Assembly: GCF_025997855.1 (NCBI RefSeq)
Contig: NZ_AP026560.1
Span: 2,999,501-3,063,500, forward strand
Reading direction: 5' to 3'
Length of the DNA: 64,000 bases
Origin: Deinococcus aetherius
GTDB taxonomy: Bacteria; Deinococcota; Deinococci; Deinococcales; Deinococcaceae
Within the stretch, counting starts at the first letter, position 1. Every line of letters begins with the position of its first letter. Positions 1 to 8,975 of the stretch are shown piece by piece. Made by a program: the position numbers and the translations under genes. The notes beneath the pieces are model-generated. The model searched no databases. It was not told where the DNA came from and was given only the letters and a program-made list of their open reading frames with translations.

Positions 1-1
1 C

Positions 2-433
2 CGCTTCTCCCCGTTCGGGGGCCACGGGGGGAGCGTGCCGGGCCGTGAGAAGACGGGCTTCGGCTGGTCTGTCGTGCCCGAGGGGTTGACGCAGACGCTG
101 ACGGGCCTCAAAGAGCGGTACGGGGACGCTTGCCCGCCGCTGTACGTCACGGAGAGCGGGTGTTCCTACCCCGACCGGGTGGACGAGACGGGGCGGGTGC
201 GCGACGAGGCCCGCATCCGCTACCACGAGGCGCACCTGGAGGCCGTGTGGGAGGCGATGAACCAGGGGGCGGACGTGCGCGGCTACTTTGCGTGGAGCCT
301 GCTCGACAACTTCGAGTGGGCGGAGGGCTACAGCCAGCGCTTCGGCCTCGTCCACGTCGATTTCGAGACGCTGACCCGGACGCCGAAGGACAGCTACTTC
401 TGGCTTCAGGAGTACCTGCGGGGGCGGGGATAA
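2..433 (+). CDS. Beta-glucosidase, glycoside hydrolase family 1 (C-terminal part)
   Basis: The reading frame is open from the window edge, so only the C-terminal ~143 residues of a GH1 enzyme (usually ~450) are present. GH1 enzymes hydrolyse beta-linked glucosides by a retaining mechanism. The nucleophile motif appears as YVTESG (bases ~142-159; family form is (I/V)TENG, so Asn is Ser here). It is followed by the family's aglycone-site block FAWSLLDNFEWAEGY and a closing FGLVHVDF. The catalytic acid/base Glu lies upstream, outside the window. Family call is firm; substrate is not knowable from this fragment. Confidence 0.92.
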   Translation, partial: RFSPFGGHGGSVPGREKTGFGWSVVPEGLTQTLTGLKERYGDACPPLYVTESGCSYPDRVDETGRVRDEARIRYHEAHLEAVWEAMNQGADVRGYFAWSLLDNFEWAEGYSQRFGLVHVDFETLTRTPKDSYFWLQEYLRGRG

Positions 434-493
434 GGGGCTCGGGGCGTGTGGGCCAATGGACTTGCGTGGAAATGGCTTTAAACTTGGAGCAGA

Positions 494-622
494 GGGGCGT
501 TGACAGAGTGGTTGAATGTGGGCGTCCCCGATGAGGGCCCGTCGAGGTGGCTGGACTGGATGAGCAGGAGGGACGCCCAGTCGTCCTGGTTGCGGCTCAA
601 GGGTTCGAATCCCTTACGTTCC
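494..622 (+). tRNA. Class-II (Ser-like) tRNA gene or tRNA-like RNA with a ~43-nt insertion in the anticodon arm
   Basis: A cloverleaf can be drawn. The acceptor is GGGGCGT (494-500) with ACGTTCC (616-622), including two G-U pairs. The D arm is ACA (503-505)/TGT (517-519) around a GAGTGGTTGAA loop typical of tRNA-Ser. A long variable arm GTCGT/GCGGC lies at about 580-596. The T arm is AAGGG-TTCGAAT-CCCTT (599-615). Where a 17-nt anticodon arm should be there is an 8-bp stem GGGCGTCC (520-527)/GGACGCCC (571-578) closing a 43-nt loop. No normal anticodon loop is visible, CCA is not encoded, and the base after the acceptor is C rather than the G usual for Ser. A weak promoter (TGGACT 458-463, TAAACT 480-485) and a good terminator follow the expected layout. 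It may be a functional odd tRNA, a tRNA with a small insertion, or a decayed copy. Confidence 0.55.
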
Positions 623-632
623 CGTCCGACTC

Positions 633-665
633 AAGGCGTGCTTGCTACCACAGGCACGCCTTTTT
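633..665 (+). terminator. Rho-independent terminator of the tRNA-like gene
   Basis: Nine-base-pair stem AAGGCGTGC (633-641)/GCACGCCTT (654-662) with a 12-nt loop and a run of T, ten bases after the tRNA-like acceptor. It supports a separate short transcript here. Confidence 0.8.
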
Positions 666-690
666 AGCGTCCATACTTGGTCTGCACGCC

Positions 691-2484
691 TCAGCCCTCC
701 TCCGCCCACAGCGCCCGCATCTCCGCGCTGCGCTCCAGCAGTTCGGGAAGGGTCCCCTCGCCCGTCAGGCGCCCGCCCTCCAGGATCAGGATGCGGTCGG
801 CGCGGGTCAGGGCGGCGCGGCGGTGGGAGACGACGAGGCAGGTCGTGCCCTCCTCGCGGAAGAGGCCCTCCCACAGCAGGGCTTCCGTGCGGGCGTCCAG
901 CGCACTCGACACGTCGTCGAACACGAGGAGGTCGGCGTGCTGGGCGAGCATCCGGGCGACCGCCGTGCGCTGTACCTGCCCGCCCGAGAGCTTGACCCCG
1001 CGTGCCCCGACCTGCGTGTCCAGCCCCGCCGGAAGCCCCGCGAGGTCGGGTTCGAGGACGGCCAGCCGCACCGCGCGCTCCAGCCGTTCCTCGTCCGCGC
1101 CCGTCAGCACGTTCTCGCGCAGGGTCTCGGAGAAGAGGCCCGGGAGTTGCGCCGTGTAGGCGGTGTGGGGAGGCACGAGGAAGGTGGCGGGGTCGGTGAC
1201 CTCCTCCCCGTTCCAGAGGATGCGTCCCGAGGCGTGCGGCATCAGGCCGAGGAGGGCGCGCAGCAGGGTCGTCTTCCCGCTGCCTATCCGCCCGGTCACG
1301 ACCACGAACTCGCCCCGGCGCACGGTGAAGCTCACGTCCGTGACACCCGCTCCGCCCGGGTGGTGGGCGGTCAGGCCCTCGACCCGGAGGTCACGTAACG
1401 GAAGGGGCCGGGGAGCGGGAGCGACGGCGGGCGGGTCCTCGCGCAGGTAGACCGGGTGGTGGGCGACGATGGTGGGGCGGGGCGCGTCCTGAAGCAGGCG
1501 CTCCATGCGGTCGTAACTGACGCCGGTGCGGCGGTGGCTGGCGATGGCGTGGCCGAAAAAGCCCATGCTGCGGGCCAGACGCGGCAGCAGGCCGATGAAC
1601 AGCACGAAGTCGGCCACGTCCATTGAGCCGCCCCGCACCCGGCTCGCCCCCAGCAGGAGGACCAGCCCGACGATCACGTTCACCATATTGGTGTTCACAC
1701 CCTGGATCAATTCGGTGAGCAGCACGTCGCGCAGGGCGGCCTGCCGCCGGACCTCCCCCAGGGCGGTGAGGTGCGCGACCATCCCCCCCTCGCGGGCGGC
1801 GAGCTTCACGGCACCCACGGCCCCGAAGGTCTCGCCGATGAAGTCGGTCACGCGGGCGGTCGCCTCGCGCATCCGGCGGCGGTAGGTGCGGATGACGGGC
1901 GAGAGCCGCTGCATGAACACGACGATCAGGGCCAGGGGCGCGCACACGAGCGCGGTGATCAACGGGTCCACCCGCGCCATCAGCACCACGGCGATCACCG
2001 AGTAGATCAGGAGGCCCCAGGCGTCCACCCAGATCTCGGTGTAGTTCGCCACGTCGTCCACATCGTCCCGGAAGCGGCTGACCGCCTCGGCGGGCGTGTC
2101 GGGCAGGCGGCGCGAGCCCGGCGCGGTCAGGAGGTAGGCGAGCAGGTTGCGCCGCACGAGGGCGTCGAGCGTGTACGACAGCTCGACCCACAGCCGGAAG
2201 CCCCCGTAGAAGACGCTGAAGCGGGCCACCCGCACGAGGGCGAACCCGGCGACCGCCACCCACGCCGCCGTGAGGGCCGGGTCGATGGGTTGCCCGCTTC
2301 CCCGCAGCCGCTCGGCCTCGTCCAGCCGCCCGAACACCGCACTCACCGCCAGGGTAAGCAGCGCGGGCGCCGCGTGGACGAGTCCCCACAGCAGCAGATT
2401 GACCGCGAACAACCACGGCCGGTAGACGAAGAGGCGCGCGGAGAGGGCGAGGGTGCGGCCTTGGGGGGATGGGGAGGTGGTCAT
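691..2484 (-). CDS. ABC exporter half-transporter, subunit 1 (non-canonical Walker B)
   Basis: 597 residues: an N-terminal six-helix membrane domain (~1-330) and a C-terminal nucleotide-binding domain. Walker A is GRIGSGKTT (~res 396-404), signature LSGGQ (~499) and Walker B LLVFDD (~518-523), followed by an SHR switch His. The residue after the Walker B Asp is Asp instead of the catalytic Glu. The neighbouring half-transporter (2627-4438) has a normal Glu but an altered signature. This complementary pattern is known from heterodimeric exporters (TmrAB, TM287/288, BmrCD), so the two probably form one inner-membrane exporter. Substrate unknown. Confidence 0.9.
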   Translation of the reverse strand: MTTSPSPQGRTLALSARLFVYRPWLFAVNLLLWGLVHAAPALLTLAVSAVFGRLDEAERLRGSGQPIDPALTAAWVAVAGFALVRVARFSVFYGGFRLWVELSYTLDALVRRNLLAYLLTAPGSRRLPDTPAEAVSRFRDDVDDVANYTEIWVDAWGLLIYSVIAVVLMARVDPLITALVCAPLALIVVFMQRLSPVIRTYRRRMREATARVTDFIGETFGAVGAVKLAAREGGMVAHLTALGEVRRQAALRDVLLTELIQGVNTNMVNVIVGLVLLLGASRVRGGSMDVADFVLFIGLLPRLARSMGFFGHAIASHRRTGVSYDRMERLLQDAPRPTIVAHHPVYLREDPPAVAPAPRPLPLRDLRVEGLTAHHPGGAGVTDVSFTVRRGEFVVVTGRIGSGKTTLLRALLGLMPHASGRILWNGEEVTDPATFLVPPHTAYTAQLPGLFSETLRENVLTGADEERLERAVRLAVLEPDLAGLPAGLDTQVGARGVKLSGGQVQRTAVARMLAQHADLLVFDDVSSALDARTEALLWEGLFREEGTTCLVVSHRRAALTRADRILILEGGRLTGEGTLPELLERSAEMRALWAEEG

Positions 2485-2498
2485 GGGAGGCTCCGGGG

Positions 2499-2620
2499 GA
2501 CGGTGAGTGGAGAGTAGACGGTGAGTGGGGAGTAGTCAGCGGTGAGTGGGAAAAGACGGGGGGCGAAAGCAAATGCGGGGGCGATTTCCTCCACTCACCA
2601 CTCCCCACTGCCCACGGACC
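2499..2620 (-). repeat. Intergenic quasi-palindromic word repeat
   Basis: The gap between the two ABC genes repeats a GGTGAGTGGRGAGTAG-like word three times and then carries its complement (CCACTCACC, ACTCCCCACTG). It can form a long imperfect hairpin. It has the same construction, but a different word, as elements at 17740, 37124, 40374 and 59983. It resembles the small non-coding repeats described in Deinococcus radiodurans. Confidence 0.55.
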
Positions 2621-2626
2621 GCTTTC

Positions 2627-4438
2627 TCACGCCAGCACCCCTTCCCCCACCACCTCGGCCCCGTCCCCCTCCAGACCCACCCGCAGCAGCCCCGCGTAGT
2701 GGCTCCCGGGGTCGCGAGCGAGGTCGGCGCGGGGGCCGTCCTCCAGCACCCGGCCCTCCCCCAGGACGAGGATGCGGTCGGCGCGGGCGACAGTCTCCAG
2801 GCGGTGCGCGATCACGATGGCGGTGCGTCCGGCGAGGAGGCGGGTCATCGCCCGGGTGAGCTGGGTCTCGGTGGCGGGGTCGAGGCGGCTGCTGGGCTCG
2901 TCGAGGATGATCACGGCGGGGTTGCGCAGCATGACCCGGGCGAAGGCGAGAAGCTGCGCCTGCCCCGCGCTGAGGCTCCCGGTGGGGAGGGGGGTGCGGA
3001 CGCCATCGGAGAGGCGGTCGAGCCAGGAGCCCAGCCCCACCTCGCGCAGCGCAGCCTCGACCTGCTCGTCGGGCACCTCCGGGTCGAAGAAGCTCAGGTT
3101 GTCGCGCACGCTGGCCTGGAAGAGCTGCACGTCCTGGGTGACGACGGCGACGCGGGTCCGCAGGCTCTCCAGCCGCACCTCGCGGGTGTCGAGGCCGCCC
3201 AGACGCACATGCCCCTCGCTGGGATCGAACAGCCGCGAGACCAGCCGCGTCAGGCTCGTCTTGCCGCTCCCGGTGCGCCCCAGCAGGCCGAGGGTCTGCC
3301 CGGCGGGAAGGTGGAAGCTCACGCCCCCCAACACGGGCCGGACAGTGGGGTCCTCGGGGACATAGCTGAAGGTCACGTCCTCGAAGGTCAGGTCGAGGGG
3401 GCCGGGGGGCAGGTCGCGCGGGCCCCCCTGCAGGGCGGACCGGAGCTTCAGCAGTTCGCCCACCCTCACCAGGCTCGCCCCCGCCTTTTGCAGGTCCTGA
3501 AGTTGCTGGGTGAGCTGGTCGATAGGTTCTTCGACCATGCTCATGTACTGGTAGAAGAGGAAGGCGGTGCCCAGCGTGATCGCCCCCGCCGCGTACAGCC
3601 CGACCGCCGCGCCGAGCACGCCCACGTACCCGGCAGCGAAGAGGGCCATGCTGATCTGCCACACGATGCTCCGCCGCAACCACGACCCTATGCTGCGTTG
3701 AAAGAACTCGCGCTGCACCCGCAGGAAGCCGCGCAGGTGATGTTCGCCCGCCCCCAGCGCACGCACGTCCTCCAGGCCCGCCAGCCGCTCCTCCACGTAA
3801 CCGAAGAGCCGGGCGCTGCTCTCGCGCTCAAGCCGGGTCGGCTCGATCCCCGCCCGCCGCGTCCGGTTGAGGGCGAGGAGCGTGACGAGGGCGAAGAGGG
3901 AGACGCCCAGCCCCACCCGCCAGTCCTCCAGGAAGAACATCACGAGGGCGCCGACGAGGAGGAGGGCCGCCCCGAACACCCGCACCGCGAACTGGGAAAA
4001 GAAGTTGCTCAGGGCCGTCACGTCGCCGTCGATGCGCTCGATCATCTCGCCGGGCGTGCGCTCCTGGTGCTCGCGCAGGTCGAGGGAGAGCATGTGACGC
4101 ATCAGGTCGGCGCGCAATCTATTGGTGGCCGCCCATCCCACCTGCGCGCCCAGGTAGGTCGCCCCCGCCGTGAGGAGTTGCACCCCCAGCCCCAGCGCGA
4201 TGTAGGCCCCGGCCAGCCGCATGAGCAGGCCCACATCCGCCCCCGCACCCAGCTTCACCCCGTCCACGAAGCGCGCCAACAGTTGTGGCAGCAGGAGGTT
4301 CAGGCCCGTCCCCGTCAGCAGCAGGGCGGCGAGCGCCATGACCTGCCAGCGCAGCGGCCCCAGGTACTCGCGCAGCACGCGCGCGGCCTCGGAGCGCGGC
4401 GGGGACGGGGCGGCTGGAGGAGAGGGCACGCCTTGCAT
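2627..4438 (-). CDS. ABC exporter half-transporter, subunit 2 (altered signature motif)
   Basis: 603 residues with an N-terminal exporter membrane domain (~45-340) and a nucleotide-binding domain. Walker A is GRTGSGKTS (~res 384-392), signature LSAGQ (~492), Walker B AVIILDEPSS (~508-517), and the switch His lies in AHR. The start is ATG at 4438 with TAGCCT six bases upstream, giving a leaderless mRNA. It lies upstream of, and in the same direction as, the other subunit, separated by a repeat. In the predicted heterodimer its Walker A/B plus the partner's intact LSGGQ make the hydrolytic site. The partner's Asp-type Walker B plus this LSAGQ make the degenerate site. Confidence 0.9.
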   Translation of the reverse strand: MQGVPSPPAAPSPPRSEAARVLREYLGPLRWQVMALAALLLTGTGLNLLLPQLLARFVDGVKLGAGADVGLLMRLAGAYIALGLGVQLLTAGATYLGAQVGWAATNRLRADLMRHMLSLDLREHQERTPGEMIERIDGDVTALSNFFSQFAVRVFGAALLLVGALVMFFLEDWRVGLGVSLFALVTLLALNRTRRAGIEPTRLERESSARLFGYVEERLAGLEDVRALGAGEHHLRGFLRVQREFFQRSIGSWLRRSIVWQISMALFAAGYVGVLGAAVGLYAAGAITLGTAFLFYQYMSMVEEPIDQLTQQLQDLQKAGASLVRVGELLKLRSALQGGPRDLPPGPLDLTFEDVTFSYVPEDPTVRPVLGGVSFHLPAGQTLGLLGRTGSGKTSLTRLVSRLFDPSEGHVRLGGLDTREVRLESLRTRVAVVTQDVQLFQASVRDNLSFFDPEVPDEQVEAALREVGLGSWLDRLSDGVRTPLPTGSLSAGQAQLLAFARVMLRNPAVIILDEPSSRLDPATETQLTRAMTRLLAGRTAIVIAHRLETVARADRILVLGEGRVLEDGPRADLARDPGSHYAGLLRVGLEGDGAEVVGEGVLA

Positions 4439-4569
4439 CTCCCCAGGCTAGAGCACCGGGGGGAGGCGAGCATCCGCCGAGTGGCGCAGTGAGGTCGCAG
4501 GCTTCTCAAACACGCCCAAACCGAGGGTCAAACGAGGAACCTGCGAGGAGGGCCGTGATACAACGCCCT

Positions 4570-5013
4570 ATGCCTGCGCCCGAAACCGTGACGCCTGCCT
4601 CAGCCAGCACGCCCCGTGTGGGCGTCGGCGTGCTGATCCTCAACGATGCCGGTGAGGTTCTGCTCACCCTCCGCAGGCGGGCCCCGGAGGCGGGCTGCTG
4701 GAGCATCGCGGGCGGCAAGGTGGAGTTCATGGAGACCCTGGAGGAGACGGCGGTGCGCGAGGCACACGAGGAAACGGGCCTCCACGTCGAACTCGTGCGC
4801 CTGCTGTGCGTGACCGACCACCTTGTTCCCGCCGAGGGCCAGCACTGGGTCGCCCCCGCCTACCTCGCGTGCATCGTCGGGGGACAGCTCTCCAATCCCG
4901 AGCCGGAGAAGACGGAGGAGGTGCGCTTCTTCTCACCCGGCGCTCTGCCCGGGAACCTGACGCTCACGGCGCAGAACGCTCTGGCAGCCCTGCGGCGGGA
5001 AGGCGGGGCGTGA
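4570..5013 (+). CDS. NUDIX hydrolase
   Basis: About 147 residues. The Nudix box is GGKVEFMETLEETAVREAHEETG-like: G-x5-E-x7-REAHEETG, with the metal-binding REAHEE present. The preceding strand RRRAPEAGCWSIAGGK suggests a nucleotide-diphosphate-linked substrate. Start choice: ATG 4570 (MPAPE); an in-frame GTG at 4555 just behind AGGAGG is an alternative. The stop codon overlaps the GTG of the LOG-family gene, so the two are translationally coupled. Exact substrate cannot be told. Confidence 0.88.
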   Translation: MPAPETVTPASASTPRVGVGVLILNDAGEVLLTLRRRAPEAGCWSIAGGKVEFMETLEETAVREAHEETGLHVELVRLLCVTDHLVPAEGQHWVAPAYLACIVGGQLSNPEPEKTEEVRFFSPGALPGNLTLTAQNALAALRREGGA

Positions 5014-5576
5014 GGCAAGTTGGGGTGTTCCTGGGCGGCAGCGGGGCGGCAAAAGAGGTGTATGTGGAGGCCGCCCGTCACCTCGGGCGGGAGCTGGCCC
5101 GGCGGGGGCTGACGCTGGTGTACGGCGGGGGACGTATCGGACTGATGGGGGTCATTGCCGACGCGGCGCTCGCGGCGGGCGGGCAGGTCATCGGCGTGAT
5201 CCCGCGCCACCTCGTCGAGCGCGAGGTCGCCCACCCGGGCCTGAGTGACCTGCGCGTGGTGGGAGACATGCTCGAACGCAAGGCGCTGATGGCCGAGCTC
5301 TCGGACGCCTTTCTCGCCCTACCGGGAGGGTACGGGACGCTCGACGAGCTGTTCGAGATGCTCACCTGGACGCAGATCGGCACCCAGGCCAAGGCCTGCG
5401 GCGTGCTGAATGTCGCCGGGTACTACGACCCCCTCCTCGCCTGGGTGGACCACGCCGTCCGGGAGGGCCTGGTGCGCCCCGGCCACCGCGACCTGCTGCT
5501 GTCGGGTGACGACGTGGGAACGTTGCTGGACGACCTCGCCGCCTGGACGCTGCCAGAGATGCCCCGCTTGGCGTGA
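5010..5576 (+). CDS. LOG-family protein (TIGR00730), probable nucleoside 5'-monophosphate phosphoribohydrolase
   Basis: 188 residues from a GTG overlapping the previous stop (GTGA). The two family signatures are present: GGGRIGLMG (near res 36-44) and PGGYGTLDE (~104-112). These form the phosphoribohydrolase active site of the lysine-decarboxylase-like/LOG fold. Characterised members release the base from cytokinin riboside monophosphate or AMP. They do not decarboxylate lysine despite old annotation. Coupling to a NUDIX gene suggests nucleotide clean-up. Confidence 0.88.
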   Translation: MRQVGVFLGGSGAAKEVYVEAARHLGRELARRGLTLVYGGGRIGLMGVIADAALAAGGQVIGVIPRHLVEREVAHPGLSDLRVVGDMLERKALMAELSDAFLALPGGYGTLDELFEMLTWTQIGTQAKACGVLNVAGYYDPLLAWVDHAVREGLVRPGHRDLLLSGDDVGTLLDDLAAWTLPEMPRLA

Positions 5577-5588
5577 TCCCGGGCGTGG

Positions 5589-6542
5589 TCAGCCCACGCC
5601 GAACAGCGCCGCCCCGACCGTCTCCCAGTCGCGCACCCCCTCCGCTCCCAGGTCCGCGAGGAGAACCGGCCACTCATCCGGGTAATACAGCAGCGCGCGG
5701 GCGGTCGCCTCCCTCACGTCGTCCGGGGTGAGGTTCGGGGCAGAACCCCAAGCGCGGCGGGCGGCGGGATCGCGGCGGAACTGGTTCACGGCGGGCGAGA
5801 TGAGGTCGTGGGCCGGGGGACCCAGGCGGGCGTCGCTCCAGTCGATCAGGGCGGTCAGGGTCACGCGGCCATTTCGGTTCTCGCACAACAGGTTCAGGAA
5901 GTTCAGGTCCCCGTGGAGCAGGACGTGGGAGCGGGCGAACCCGGGTCCAGCGCGCAAGACATGTTCCAGAAAGGCCGCCGCACCCTCACGCAGAGCGGGC
6001 GGGGCACGCAGCTCGCGCGGCAGTTCGAGTCCCTGAACGAGGAGCAGGCCCGGCCAGTCGAAGTGCAGTGCGGCGGCGGCAGCGGGACCGGGTTGAATCG
6101 CTTGGACTTCGCGCATGAGCGCCGCCTGTTCCCCCGCGAGCCGCGCCCGCTCGGTGTCCGGCAGGTCCCACCAGACCTCGCGCAGGGGGCGACCGGGCAG
6201 CCGGGCCGTGACCACGTAGCGCCACGTCCCCAGTTCTCCGGCGGCCACGACCTCCGGTGTCGGCAGCGGCAGGCAGTCCTGCACCAACCGCAACGCCGCT
6301 CCCTCGCGCCGCGCGTCCCCGGACCACAGGGGCGGCACGAGTTTGACCACCACGTCACTCAGGGCGAAGACGGCATTCTTGCCGAGCGGAAAGCGGCGAA
6401 ACTCGCCCGGCGGCAGGGCGTGGCGGGCACGCACCTCCTCCAGCGCCGACCTCCAGGGGGCGAGGGGCTGGGCGTGCAGGGCCACGAACGCGTCGTAGAG
6501 CGCTCCGTCGGGCAGGCCCCAGGCGTCGGGGGATGGATTCAT
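5589..6542 (-). CDS. Aminoglycoside phosphotransferase (APH)-family kinase
   Basis: 317 residues with the APH/choline-kinase fold signature. The catalytic loop is HGDLNFLNLL (His-Gly-Asp-x4-Asn) and the metal-binding motif LIDWSDARLGPPAHDL. The N-terminal lobe has FPLGKNAVFALSDVVVKLVP with the ATP-binding Lys. Start ATG 6542 is leaderless (TACGCT six bases upstream). The family covers antibiotic kinases and small-metabolite kinases; no neighbour indicates the substrate, so a resistance role should not be assumed. Confidence 0.85.
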   Translation of the reverse strand: MNPSPDAWGLPDGALYDAFVALHAQPLAPWRSALEEVRARHALPPGEFRRFPLGKNAVFALSDVVVKLVPPLWSGDARREGAALRLVQDCLPLPTPEVVAAGELGTWRYVVTARLPGRPLREVWWDLPDTERARLAGEQAALMREVQAIQPGPAAAAALHFDWPGLLLVQGLELPRELRAPPALREGAAAFLEHVLRAGPGFARSHVLLHGDLNFLNLLCENRNGRVTLTALIDWSDARLGPPAHDLISPAVNQFRRDPAARRAWGSAPNLTPDDVREATARALLYYPDEWPVLLADLGAEGVRDWETVGAALFGVG

Positions 6543-6650
6543 GGACTGAGCGTAGACAGGCGCGGCAGTTCACGCCTCTGCCACAAGGCGGAGCCCTCAC
6601 AAGGTCTGGGCTCCTCGCCCTTCACCGCAGGACCACTCCGGGGCCACTCC

Positions 6651-7046
6651 TCAGCGCCAGAAGTTCATCGCCATCTGGTAGAGGTCGAACTGCCACTCCG
6701 GCGTGTGCTGGATGAGAAGGTGCGCCGCTTCCAGGGAGTGCCGCCGCCCGGTCGCGTCCACGAAAAAGGCCTCCTCTTCCTGACTGTTCAGCGTCCAGCC
6801 CAACCAGTCGAGAACACGGCGGGACGTGGCCTCTCGCGTGTCGTCGTCGAGCAGGAGGCCGTGAAAATCACCGAAGGTCACGTCCCACCAGAAGAACCCG
6901 GAGTGGACCAGCCTAGGCACCCCCTCCTGGCCGCAGGCGGGACAGGGCACCCTCATTCCCAGCCGGAAGTGCTCAAGTGGGAATCGGGCCCGGCAGCGCA
7001 CGCACTCCACGGTGTCCGGCGTCGCGTGGCGCTGGGAGTTCACCAC
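6651..7046 (-). CDS. Conserved hypothetical protein with two CxxC (zinc-ribbon-like) motifs
   Basis: About 131 residues. The N-terminus has CVRC ... CPAC (probable zinc ribbon, ~res 13-40), followed by an aromatic-rich alpha/beta region (FFWWDVTFGDFHG, LDWLGWTLNSQEEE). I do not recognise a named family with certainty; it resembles CpXC-type domains. GTG 7046 (or the adjacent GTG 7043) lies 7 bases after the peroxiredoxin stop, so the two genes form an operon. The product may assist a thiol or metal-linked function, but this is inference from proximity only. Confidence 0.65.
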   Translation of the reverse strand: MVNSQRHATPDTVECVRCRARFPLEHFRLGMRVPCPACGQEGVPRLVHSGFFWWDVTFGDFHGLLLDDDTREATSRRVLDWLGWTLNSQEEEAFFVDATGRRHSLEAAHLLIQHTPEWQFDLYQMAMNFWR

Positions 7047-7053
7047 ATGGCCT

Positions 7054-7509
7054 CTACAGCGCCGCGAGCTTCCCCAGCACGACCTCCGGCCTGACCGTGT
7101 ACTCGCTCGTCTTCGCCTCCACATGCTCGAAGCGCACGACGCCCGCCCGGTCGATCAGGAAGACGGCCCGCCCGGTGATGCCGCGCTCGTCGATGGCGAC
7201 CCCGTACTGGCGGGCCACGTTCAGGTTCATGTCGGCGAGGAGGGGGACCTCGATGCCGTACTCGGCGGCCCAGGCCTTGTGAGCGTACACGCTGTCGCGG
7301 TTGACCCCCAGGACCACGGCGCCCGCCTCGGCGAAGTCGTCCTGGCGCCCGGAATACTCGGGAAGCTGCATGGAGCACACCGGGCTGAAGTCGAGGGGGT
7401 AGAACACCAGCACCACGTGCTTGTGCCCCCGGTAACTGCTCAGGGTCACCGGCTCGCCGCTCGTGGAGGGCAGCGTGAAATCGGGCGCGGACTGACCGAG
7501 AAGACTCAT
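7054..7509 (-). CDS. Peroxiredoxin (AhpC/TSA family, 1-Cys)
   Basis: 151 residues, thioredoxin fold. The peroxidatic Cys45 lies in PLDFSPVCS, the family P-x3-T/S-x2-C motif, with the conserved Arg in the C-terminal half. There is no other cysteine, so the enzyme must be reduced by an external thiol. It reduces H2O2 and organic peroxides in the cytoplasm. The start ATG 7509 is leaderless (TACACT, six-base spacer). Downstream gene is the CxxC protein. Confidence 0.92.
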   Translation of the reverse strand: MSLLGQSAPDFTLPSTSGEPVTLSSYRGHKHVVLVFYPLDFSPVCSMQLPEYSGRQDDFAEAGAVVLGVNRDSVYAHKAWAAEYGIEVPLLADMNLNVARQYGVAIDERGITGRAVFLIDRAGVVRFEHVEAKTSEYTVRPEVVLGKLAAL

Positions 7510-7711
7510 GGCGAGAGTGTAGCGGCCCCCAAGCGGCGGGAAATGGAGCTGGGACGGGCTCCTCTAGCCCTGCCCACCCCACGAAGGGTGAAGGTCCGCT
7601 CCAGGTTTGTACCGCGTCCCCATTCGCCGCCCCTCTGCGGGAGGGGGGGTAGCCTGTCCCCGTACCGTCCCCACCCTGCATCACCTCCCCGGGACGGCAA
7701 GGAGTCCCCTG

Positions 7712-8806
<1,095 letters not shown>

Positions 8807-8975
8807 GGGGGAGCGGCCAGCCGCCAGCGAAGATAATGAGGCTCCTGCTTAGGTGGGGGCCCTTCCCTTTGGCATGAGGATCGTGCGGAGGTATTTGGCT
8901 CACGCTTTGCTTGGGGGGTGACAGGACAAGCCCCGTGAACCCCGCCCTGACCTTCTCCCGCTACGCTGAGGGCTG

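Noticed and set aside
494..622. tRNA-Sec
   Set aside because: No TCA anticodon loop and no 8-bp acceptor or long D stem typical of bacterial tRNA-Sec; Ser-like D loop fits better.
2546..4492. 648-codon plus-strand frame opposite the ABC gene
   Set aside because: Shadow frame of a GC-rich gene; His/Gln/Arg-rich, no domains, while the minus strand has all ABC motifs.
5589..6542. Antibiotic resistance call for the APH-family gene
   Set aside because: The fold also covers many metabolite kinases and nothing in sequence or context shows aminoglycoside specificity.
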